From assembly GCA_028868395.1 (NCBI GenBank), contig JAGWUO010000100.1, forward strand, positions 1-5,396: DNA of 5,396 nucleotides, written 5' to 3'. Below the pieces are notes generated by a model. It was given only the letters and a program-made list of their open reading frames with translations, had not been told where the DNA came from and did no database searches. This DNA is from Cytophagales bacterium. Its GTDB lineage: Bacteria; Bacteroidota; Bacteroidia; Cytophagales; Spirosomataceae. The translations under genes and the position numbers were made by a program. This document shows positions 1 through 4,790 of the stretch, in pieces. Every line of letters starts with the position of its first letter. The first letter of the stretch is position 1.

Positions 1-2
1 GA

Positions 3-641
3 TCAATCATTAAGTTTCAAGGTGAATCTGTCCTTAAAATTGAAAGAGATTTAAACTCTTTGCCATTTGACCCCAATAGATTAGAGGCAACTGTAGATGA
101 AAAACATTATGCAAAATTAGTTGGATTAAATGATTTTGAAAATGGAACCATTGAGATTAAGATGTATAGTCAAATTCAAGAACCATCCCCTTTTGCAGGA
201 GCTGCCGGTTTTATTGGCTTGTATTATCGAATTGCTGCAAACGATTCTGCGTTTGAGTCAATTTATTTGCGACCTAAAGCTGGAAGAGCCCCCAATCAAA
301 TGCATAGAAACCACGCTGTTCAATATTTTTCTTATCCGAATGCAAAATTTGAAACACTTAGAAAAAATTATCCTCCTGGCTCGTATGAGGGTTCGGCACC
401 AGTTGCTTTAAAAGAATGGATAACAATGAGAATTGAGGTAAATGGAGAAACGGCCGAAATGTTTATTAACAATATGAAATATTCCTCTTTTATCGTTGAT
501 AAAATGTTGGGTAAAGTTAAAAAAGGTGGAGTTGGACTTTATGTTGATATTGCTACAGTTGGATACTTTAAGGATTTGAAAATAATAAAAAGACCTTATA
601 AAGCTCCAATTAAGAAAGAAGTTAATCAGGAAGGTATTTAA
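3..641 (+). CDS. Concanavalin A-like (LamG/DUF1080-type) domain protein, 5' end outside window
   Basis: The reading frame is open to the left edge (first readable residues SIIKFQGESVLKIERDL), so the true start lies upstream. A TTG at position 60 could be called as a start but has nothing to support it. The visible 212 residues look like a beta-sandwich of the concanavalin A-like lectin/glucanase type. Features are an alternating-strand stretch ending in IEIKMYSQI, the pattern GFIGLYYRI, a YLRPKAGR motif followed by RNHAVQYFSYP, then EWITMRIEVNGETAEMFIN and the closing strands GGVGLYVDIATVGYFKDLKI. Proteins with this layout in Bacteroidota are often secreted or attached to other domains. The visible part shows no catalytic signature, so carbohydrate binding or a sugar-related role is inference only. 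GC is about 36% in sampled stretches. The stop codon is followed 10 bases later by repeat copy 1, with a terminator after that. Confidence is high for a real partial gene and moderate for the fold. Confidence 0.75.
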   Translation, partial: SIIKFQGESVLKIERDLNSLPFDPNRLEATVDEKHYAKLVGLNDFENGTIEIKMYSQIQEPSPFAGAAGFIGLYYRIAANDSAFESIYLRPKAGRAPNQMHRNHAVQYFSYPNAKFETLRKNYPPGSYEGSAPVALKEWITMRIEVNGETAEMFINNMKYSSFIVDKMLGKVKKGGVGLYVDIATVGYFKDLKIIKRPYKAPIKKEVNQEGI

Positions 642-651
642 ACTCTCTGTC

Positions 652-742
652 AATTTGCACGAAGTTTAACCCTTTAATTTCCTAATAGTCACATACTCAA
701 TCATTGGTATATAGTTGCATCTTTCGTCTGTAAGGAGAGCAA
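652..742 (+). repeat. Intergenic direct repeat, copy 1 (full length)
   Basis: This 91-base non-coding element aligns without gaps to copy 2 (1594-1684), with about 78 of 91 positions identical by eye. The core (670-742) also aligns without gaps to copy 3. It ends in a small imperfect hairpin: TTGC (715-718) faces GCAA (739-742), and an inner CTTTC (721-725) faces GTAAG (730-734) with one T-T mismatch. A terminator follows directly. It sits just after the stop codon of the upstream gene and reads in the same direction as the genes. No open frame crosses it. Confidence 0.9.
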
Positions 743-750
743 TAATGATA

Positions 751-785
751 AAAAGGTTATACTTTTATAGTGTAACCTTTTTTTT
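751..785 (+). terminator. Rho-independent terminator after repeat copy 1
   Basis: Arms 751-762 and 770-781 form a 12-bp stem with one G-T wobble, and the loop is the 7 bases TTTTATA. The right arm merges into a run of eight T (778-785). The stem sequence shares nothing with the terminators after copies 2 and 3, although the repeat just upstream is conserved. It should end transcripts from the concanavalin-like gene. It lies only 17 bases before the superoxide dismutase start, so it could instead sit in that gene's leader. Confidence 0.85.
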
Positions 786-802
786 ACGCCTCAACTAATC
801 AA

Positions 803-1528
803 ATGATGGATAGGAACGAATTTCTCAAAACAAGTGGATTACTCTCTGCGGCTTCTATTTTTCCTGTAGAAGGGTTATTTTCCAATAATCTGACAAACAA
901 CCGAATAGATAGATTAGTTGATGAAAATGGCCATTTTGTTTTACAGCCTTTACCATATTCAGAGTCGTTCTTAGAACCTTATATGGATGCTGAGACCGTT
1001 CACCTTCATTATACGTTTCATCACGGTGGAGCTACAAAGGCTGCCAACATAGATGTAAAAAAAATTCAGGAGGCAATGGATTCTAATAATTTTGAAACAG
1101 TTGATTATTGGACGAAGAAATTAGCTTTTCATTCGTCCTCTCATATTTTGCATTCTATTTTTTGGACAAATCTTACTAATCAACAATTGTCTCCGAGTGG
1201 CAATTTATTAAAGCAAATCGAAAAGGATTTTGGGAGCTACGAAAAATTAAAATTATATCTAGCTCAAACATCAAAAAATGTTGATGGTAATGGCTGGGGG
1301 ATACTTGCATATCAACCTATGACAAAGAAACTTGTTGTACTACAATGTGAAAACCACGAAAAACTCACTCAATGGGGCTGCGTGCCAATTCTTGTCATTG
1401 ATGTTTGGGAACATTCATATTACCTAAAATACAAGAATAAAAGAGCTGATTTTGTAGATACGTTATTTAAAATCATCAATTGGGAAAACGTGGCGGACAG
1501 GTTTAACAATGCGACCAAATTAATTTGA
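803..1528 (+). CDS. Fe/Mn-type superoxide dismutase with export-like N-terminus
   Basis: The 241-residue protein would convert superoxide to oxygen and hydrogen peroxide. By alignment to E. coli SodA the four metal ligands are present: His69 (in VHLHYTFHH), His117 (in LHSIFW), and Asp200 and His204 (in DVWEHSYYLKY). The outer-sphere glutamine of E. coli MnSOD is replaced by His185 (in CENHEK), as in mycobacterial and many archaeal enzymes. The gateway tyrosine (Tyr34 in E. coli) appears to be Ala77 (HHGGAT), which is unusual. About 45 residues precede the catalytic domain. They begin MMDRNEFLKTSGLLSAAS, a Tat-like layout in which the second arginine is asparagine, followed by a short hydrophobic stretch, so export to the periplasm is plausible but unproven. 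Two consecutive ATGs (803, 806) give nearly the same product, and there is no clear ribosome site. GC is about 30% in one sampled stretch. Repeats flank it on both sides. The metal cannot be assigned from sequence alone. Confidence 0.9.
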   Translation: MMDRNEFLKTSGLLSAASIFPVEGLFSNNLTNNRIDRLVDENGHFVLQPLPYSESFLEPYMDAETVHLHYTFHHGGATKAANIDVKKIQEAMDSNNFETVDYWTKKLAFHSSSHILHSIFWTNLTNQQLSPSGNLLKQIEKDFGSYEKLKLYLAQTSKNVDGNGWGILAYQPMTKKLVVLQCENHEKLTQWGCVPILVIDVWEHSYYLKYKNKRADFVDTLFKIINWENVADRFNNATKLI

Positions 1529-1593
1529 ATATAGGCATCTCTATTGTATGAATAATCGGTTTTGCATTTAGTAAATAAGTAGACTTCTTGTAA

Positions 1594-1684
1594 AATTTAC
1601 ACGAAGTTCACCCCTTTAATTTCCTGATAGTCACATACTCAATCATCGCATTATAGCTGCATCTTTCGGCGGAAAGGGGAGCAA
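1594..1684 (+). repeat. Intergenic direct repeat, copy 2 (full length)
   Basis: This 91-base element matches copy 1 without gaps and shares 62 of 73 core positions with copy 3 by eye. Its hairpin has a perfect inner stem, CTTTC (1663-1667) with GAAAG (1672-1676) around a GGCG loop; the T-T mismatch of copy 1 is here a T-A pair. It lies 65 bases after the superoxide dismutase stop and overlaps the first bases of its own terminator. The 65-base stretch 1529-1593 shows no gene and no clear site. Confidence 0.9.
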
Positions 1685-1711
1685 GCCGATCAGAAATGAT
1701 CGGCTTTTTTG
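1683..1711 (+). terminator. Rho-independent terminator after repeat copy 2
   Basis: The stem pairs AAGCCGATCA (1683-1692) with TGATCGGCTT (1697-1706) across a GAAA tetraloop (1693-1696), and six T (1705-1710) follow. It is GC-rich, strong and oriented with the superoxide dismutase gene. The GAAA loop is shared with the terminator after copy 3, but the stem sequence is different. Confidence 0.93.
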
Positions 1712-1714
1712 TTT

Positions 1715-1722
1715 TATATTTG
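1715..1722 (+). promoter_or_regulatory. Candidate Bacteroidota -7 promoter box before the TfoX-like gene
   Basis: TATATTTG matches the Bacteroidota -7 consensus TAnnTTTG exactly. It lies just after a terminator and 14 bases before the start codon, where a new transcript would be expected to begin. No convincing TTTG -33 element is seen at the right distance, since the terminator stem occupies that place. The predicted leader would be very short. Confidence 0.5.
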
Positions 1723-1736
1723 TTCAAACTGAGGAT

Positions 1737-2081
1737 ATGGCATATTCAGAACATCAAGCGGACCGAATAAGAGCACGGTTAAAAGGTATTCATTATTTTG
1801 AAAAGAAAATGATGGGTGGCCTTATTTTTATGGTGCGCGATGCAATGTGTATTGGATTAGATTTTGATAAAAAATGTAATGAAGACAGATTGATGGTACG
1901 TGTCGGGAAACTTAATTACGAGAATTTGTTGAACCAAAACGGAAGTACTATAATGGACTTTACCGGACAAGTAATGAGAGGATTTTTATTTATTAAGGCA
2001 TCTGGTTTTGATTTTGAAGAAGGACTTGATTTTTGGATTGAAAAAGGTTTAGAATTCAACCGAATATTAACAAAAGAGTAA
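1737..2081 (+). CDS. TfoX/Sxy N-terminal-domain protein
   Basis: This 114-residue protein consists of a single TfoX N-terminal domain and lacks the C-terminal domain of the full competence regulator TfoX/Sxy. Diagnostic motifs are KKMMGGLIFMV (residues 23-33), MVRVG (53-57) and MDFTGQVMRGF (73-83). Short stand-alone members of this family are common in bacteria and often sit in accessory DNA; their biochemical role is not established, and calling this one a competence factor would be an over-reading. The ATG at 1737 has GAGG only two bases upstream, too close for a normal Shine-Dalgarno site. The next gene begins 13 bases after the stop, and both lie between repeat copies 2 and 3, so they form a two-gene unit. 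Confidence 0.88.
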   Translation: MAYSEHQADRIRARLKGIHYFEKKMMGGLIFMVRDAMCIGLDFDKKCNEDRLMVRVGKLNYENLLNQNGSTIMDFTGQVMRGFLFIKASGFDFEEGLDFWIEKGLEFNRILTKE

Positions 2082-2094
2082 AGACAAATAGGAT

Positions 2095-2331
2095 ATGAAA
2101 AAAATGACCTGCAAACAGCTCGGCGGAGCTTGTGACATTGAATTTTTAGGAGAGTCCTTTGATGATATTGCAAGCCAAAGTAAAAAACACGGAATGGAGA
2201 TGTTTCAAAAAGGAGATGTTGCACATATTGAAGCAATGAATGAAATGCAAAAGATGATGAAAGAACCTTCCGACTTTGCTAAATGGTTTGAAAGCAAAAA
2301 GGAGGAGTTTAATAATATAAGTAATATTTAA
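2095..2331 (+). CDS. DUF1059-like small protein
   Basis: This 78-residue protein begins MKKMTCKQLGGACD, the signature start of DUF1059 proteins, with cysteines at residues 6 and 13. The rest is predicted mostly helical and charged (about residues 21-75, including FAKWFESKKEEF), with no signal peptide or membrane segment. The family has no established function; the paired cysteines could hint at metal or redox chemistry, but that is speculation. It follows the TfoX-like gene by 13 bases on the same strand and is probably translated from the same transcript. GGATATG precedes and includes the start codons of both genes. The stop codon (2329-2331) directly abuts repeat copy 3. Confidence 0.85.
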   Translation: MKKMTCKQLGGACDIEFLGESFDDIASQSKKHGMEMFQKGDVAHIEAMNEMQKMMKEPSDFAKWFESKKEEFNNISNI

Positions 2332-2404
2332 CCATTCAATTTCTTGATAGTTAGATATTCAATCATCGCATTGTAGTTGCATCTTTCGTCTGTAAGGGGA
2401 GCAA
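2332..2404 (+). repeat. Intergenic direct repeat, copy 3 (core only)
   Basis: This 73-base core aligns without gaps to copies 1 (670-742) and 2 (1612-1684). It lacks the extra 5' segment (AATTTnCACGAAG) shared by those two. It starts on the base after the stop codon of the DUF1059-like gene. The terminal hairpin is the same as in copy 1 (TTGC...GCAA with inner CTTTC/GTAAG). Confidence 0.9.
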
Positions 2405-2411
2405 AACTGCA

Positions 2412-2439
2412 CAAGGCGACAGAAATGTCGCCTTTTTTG
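2412..2439 (+). terminator. Rho-independent terminator after repeat copy 3
   Basis: AAGGCGACA (2413-2421) pairs with TGTCGCCTT (2426-2434) across a GAAA tetraloop and is followed by a run of T ending at 2438. It is strong and oriented with the TfoX/DUF1059 pair. Confidence 0.93.
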
Positions 2440-2460
2440 TTGTCCATCAGTGAGTTAGGT

Positions 2461-2473
2461 TAGCTGCATCTTT
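2461..2473 (+). repeat. Vestigial fragment of the intergenic repeat
   Basis: TAGCTGCATCTTT is identical to 13 bases of copy 2 (1654-1666) and differs from copies 1 and 3 at one base. Upstream similarity fades quickly, and the hairpin and terminator parts are absent. With the following bases it also makes a small inverted repeat, TAGCT (2461-2465) and AGCTA (2474-2478). It lies between the terminator and the promoter box of the acetyltransferase gene. Confidence 0.6.
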
Positions 2474-2476
2474 AGC

Positions 2477-2484
2477 TATATTTG
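2477..2484 (+). promoter_or_regulatory. Candidate Bacteroidota -7 promoter box before the acetyltransferase gene
   Basis: TATATTTG is an exact match to TAnnTTTG and is only four T residues before the ATG at 2489. Transcription would start at or next to the start codon, giving a leaderless or nearly leaderless mRNA. A weak -33-like TTAG (2455-2458) lies 18 bases upstream. Confidence 0.5.
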
Positions 2485-2488
2485 TTTT

Positions 2489-3037
2489 ATGAATTCTATT
2501 ATAAGTTCTGAACGATTAAATCTTAGACATTGGGTTGAAAGTGACATTACATCTCTTATACAAATGAACAAAGACGAAGATGTTATGAGGTACTTTTCTT
2601 CCATCATGTCAGATGATGAATCTATTGATTTTTATGATAGAATAAATAAGCACTTTTCAGATTTTGGTTATGGGTTATTTGTAGTTGAAGAAAAAGTATC
2701 AAACAAATTCCTGGGATACACTGGTTTTATGATGGCTCAGTTCGAATCCGCTTTTACACCTTGTGTTGAAATTGGTTGGAGATTTAATAAAGAAAATTGG
2801 GGAAATGGATTTGCTACAGAAGCAGCTAAAGCGTGCTTGGAATATGGATTTTCTAAGCTCAATTTTATAGAAGTACATTCATTTACTTCGGTTCTTAACA
2901 AGAAATCTGAAGCTGTAATGCAAAGAATCGGAATGAATAAAGTCGGCGAATTTAATCATCCTAAAGTCTCAATGGATAGCCAGCTAAGGCTGCATGTAAA
3001 TTATCACATTAAAAATGTCAAGCCTTCAATTTCTTAA
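2489..3037 (+). CDS. GNAT-family N-acetyltransferase (RimJ/RimL-like)
   Basis: This 182-residue cytoplasmic acetyltransferase would move an acetyl group from acetyl-CoA to an amine on a protein or small molecule. It has the layout of the RimJ/RimL-type (Acetyltransferase_3) branch: the N-terminal SERLNLRHW strand, the central EIGWRFNKENWGNGFATEA segment (residues 94-112) with the acetyl-CoA pyrophosphate loop (WGNGFA, 104-109), then VLNKKSEAVMQRIGM (135-149). The substrate cannot be told from sequence. There is no signal peptide. GC is about 33%, close to its left neighbours. The last five codons and the stop (residues PSIS and TAA) lie inside repeat copy 4, so the repeat has supplied or replaced the gene's 3' end. 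The start is chosen from the ATG just after the -7-like box; there is no Shine-Dalgarno site. Confidence 0.9.
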   Translation: MNSIISSERLNLRHWVESDITSLIQMNKDEDVMRYFSSIMSDDESIDFYDRINKHFSDFGYGLFVVEEKVSNKFLGYTGFMMAQFESAFTPCVEIGWRFNKENWGNGFATEAAKACLEYGFSKLNFIEVHSFTSVLNKKSEAVMQRIGMNKVGEFNHPKVSMDSQLRLHVNYHIKNVKPSIS

Positions 3038-3078
3038 AAGTCACCTACTTGATCATCGCATTATAGCTCTACCTTTTG
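3022..3078 (+). repeat. Intergenic direct repeat, copy 4 (3'-shortened, overlaps a stop codon)
   Basis: About 45 of 57 positions match copy 2 without gaps, including an unbroken 17-base block (3052-3068 against 1642-1658). Similarity stops at 3078, within the left arm of the hairpin, so the closing arm and the terminator are missing. The first 16 bases are coding for the end of the acetyltransferase. The AT-rich stretch after it (3079-3117) has no hairpin, and transcription from the acetyltransferase gene could therefore run into the next gene. Confidence 0.82.
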
Positions 3079-3117
3079 ATTATTAATTTTTAAATTAGCA
3101 TACTTAATTTTCAATTC

Positions 3118-3681
3118 ATGGGCGAGTTTTATAAACAGATTTCAGCGACACAAAAGGCATTTATCAACAAGCAACACATGTACTTTGTGGGTACAGCTCC
3201 TTTGTCAGGCGATGGGCATATCAATGTGTCGCCGAAAGGCTTAGACTCCTTTCGGATAATAAACCCCAATCAAGTGGCGTATTTAGATGTGGTAAGTTCT
3301 GGCAATGAAACCTCAGCCCACATATTGGAAAATGGCCGAATAACCATCATGTTTTGTTCTTTTGACAAGAAACCCTTGATATTAAAATTATATGGGAAGG
3401 GGGAAACGATCTTGCCCTCCAATGAAAAATGGACTACTTATGCCCAAGGATTTGATGTCTATGAAAGTACGCGCCAAATCATTGTTGTAGATGTAGAATT
3501 GGTTCAAAGCTCTTGTGGTTTTGGTGTGCCTCGCTATGATTTTATCGAGCATCGCGATATACATTTTTCTTGGGCCGCTCAAAAAGGTTCAGAAGGTTTG
3601 AGTCATTACATCGATGAGAATAATTTGATTAGTTTGGATGGGCTGCCAACGGCTTTGGGGCTTGAGAGAAATAAACAGTAA
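3118..3681 (+). CDS. Pyridoxamine 5'-phosphate oxidase family (flavin split-barrel) protein
   Basis: This 187-residue protein belongs to the FMN-binding split-barrel superfamily. Recognisable family stretches are FVGTAPLSGDGHINVSPKGLDSF (residues 23-45), VAYLDVVSSGNETSAHILENGRITIMFCSF (53-82), LYGKGETILP (91-100) and IIVVDVELVQSSCGFGVPRYDF (121-142), ending in the conserved SLDGLPTALGL. Members bind FMN or a related flavin cofactor; this subgroup is not the true PdxH of vitamin B6 synthesis, and its substrate is unknown. It is soluble, with no signal sequence. The ATG at 3118 is preceded by TAATTTTC (3105-3112), one base off the -7 consensus. GC is about 44%, between the AT-rich genes to the left and the sulfatase locus to the right. 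No repeat or clear terminator follows; only 19 bases separate its stop from the converging gene. Confidence 0.9.
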   Translation: MGEFYKQISATQKAFINKQHMYFVGTAPLSGDGHINVSPKGLDSFRIINPNQVAYLDVVSSGNETSAHILENGRITIMFCSFDKKPLILKLYGKGETILPSNEKWTTYAQGFDVYESTRQIIVVDVELVQSSCGFGVPRYDFIEHRDIHFSWAAQKGSEGLSHYIDENNLISLDGLPTALGLERNKQ

Positions 3682-3700
3682 AATCAAACAAAGTACCCCA

Positions 3701-4789
3701 TTAATCCATCACACAGCGAAAGCCCGTATGTTGTAAGCCTGAGTCCGGGCTAGACTTCATCCGTGCGGAGTTGCGGTAGCTAGAACAATATCCGTCATTA
3801 CATAAAAAAGATCCGCCGCGCATCACGCGTTTAGCAACACCTGGTTCATCCGGGTCATAACTGGATATAGGGCCTTTCGGGTTTAAAGTCGGACTCTTTT
3901 TATAGTAATCGGCACGGTACCAATCAGCGCACCATTCCCATACATTTCCAGCGATATCATATATTCCATAGCCATTTGCAGGGTAAGATTTAACCGGTGC
4001 AGTGGTCGTTTTATATCCGTCTAATGCTTGATCCTCATAGGGGAAATGCCCTTGAAAACTATTCGCTTTATACGGAGCGGAATTCACCGACACGTCCCCC
4101 CAAGGGTAAATCTTATTTTTTAATCCCCCTCGGGAGGCCCATTCCCACTCTGCTTCTGTGGGTAATCTTTTGCCGGCCCAACGGGCATAGGCAATGGCAT
4201 CGTCCCATGAAACATGAACAACGGGGTGGTTTTCTCGGCCTTTTATCGTAGACCCAGGGCCCTCTGGATGTCGCCAGTCTGCGCCCCGCTTAAATGTCCA
4301 CCATTGGGAATAATCCGTTAAATCGACGGGCCCAGCTGTGGGAACAAATACTAAAGAACTTGGTGCTAACAGTGAATCGGCTGGTTTAGGCGTTCCCTTC
4401 GGAACTTGCTTTGACAACTCCGTCCAATCAATCGTCTTTTCAGCAGTCGTTATGTAACCCGTTGAATTAACAAATGACGCAAATGCTGCATTTGTTACCT
4501 CCGTTTCATCCATCCAAAAGGCCTTAATTTGTACTCGATGTAGCGGGAATTCGTCGGCACGCCCTTGCGAATCGTGTGAACCCATGAGAAATATTCCCGC
4601 TGGAATAGGTTTCATGCCGGCGTGGGATTTCAAGGTAGGCTTGGTCTTAGTGGTTTGAACGAGCTTTATTCGAGTAGGAATAGGGGTGTGGCATACTGGA
4701 ATTTTGGCCTGACCTAAAACGGGCATGCAGATGGCTAAGGGCAAACTTGAAAGCCACAACCAAAAAAGAAACCTCATTTTGGCATCCAT
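3701..4789 (-). CDS. Exported formylglycine-generating enzyme (SUMF1)-family protein
   Basis: The 362-residue protein has an N-terminal signal sequence (charged MDAKMR, then hydrophobic FLFWLWLSSLPLAICMPVLGQA) and a SUMF1/FGE-sulfatase domain from about residue 58 to the end. Family motifs are MGS (69-71), RLPTEAEWEWASRGG (208-222), GNVWEWCADW (281-290) and the C-terminal GGSFLCNDGYCSSYRNSAR. Cys330 and Cys335 match the catalytic, copper-binding pair Cys336/Cys341 of human FGE, so true formylglycine-forming activity (converting a sulfatase cysteine to formylglycine) is plausible, unlike many EgtB or PvdO relatives. A strict lipobox is not present before Cys21 (LAIC). The start codon lies one base after the sulfatase stop, so translation is probably coupled; the ATG at 4777 is an alternative start. 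About 51% GC in sampled stretches. Other activities of this superfamily remain possible. Confidence 0.9.
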   Translation of the reverse strand: MDAKMRFLFWLWLSSLPLAICMPVLGQAKIPVCHTPIPTRIKLVQTTKTKPTLKSHAGMKPIPAGIFLMGSHDSQGRADEFPLHRVQIKAFWMDETEVTNAAFASFVNSTGYITTAEKTIDWTELSKQVPKGTPKPADSLLAPSSLVFVPTAGPVDLTDYSQWWTFKRGADWRHPEGPGSTIKGRENHPVVHVSWDDAIAYARWAGKRLPTEAEWEWASRGGLKNKIYPWGDVSVNSAPYKANSFQGHFPYEDQALDGYKTTTAPVKSYPANGYGIYDIAGNVWEWCADWYRADYYKKSPTLNPKGPISSYDPDEPGVAKRVMRGGSFLCNDGYCSSYRNSARMKSSPDSGLQHTGFRCVMD

Positions 4790-4790
4790 C

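Noticed and set aside
1..14. GATCAATCATTAAG at the left edge as a further repeat copy
   Set aside because: Only a few bases resemble the repeat (CAATCAT), and the stretch is inside an open coding frame that continues into the concanavalin-like gene.
408..653. Minus-strand and alternative-frame open frames inside the real genes (also 130-411, 1916-2236, 3388-3582, 3997-4251)
   Set aside because: Each lies wholly or mostly over a well-supported gene in another frame, with low-complexity or unrecognisable products and no promoter or start context.
664..670. Integron attC core site (RYYYAAC) at the left of the repeats: GTTTAAC in copy 1, ATTTAAC (2326-2332) in copy 3, and a GTTAGGT (2454-2460) that fits GTTRRRY after copy 3
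   Set aside because: Copies 2 and 4 have GTTCACC and TGTCAAG at the aligned place, and no GTTRRRY partner is found after copies 1, 2 or 4. Called as a cassette-like repeat, not as attC.
652..742. Known riboswitch such as TPP, cobalamin or SAM
   Set aside because: None of the conserved cores of those classes is recognisable, and the neighbouring genes have no shared ligand logic.
1648..1656. TATAAT on the minus strand inside the repeat, as a sigma-70 style promoter reading leftward
   Set aside because: No -35 box at a suitable distance, and Bacteroidota primary promoters use TAnnTTTG; the hit is expected in AT-rich sequence.
3682..3700. Bidirectional terminator between the converging flavin-protein and SUMF1-family genes
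   Set aside because: The 19-base gap and the nearby bases show no inverted repeat with a T-run.
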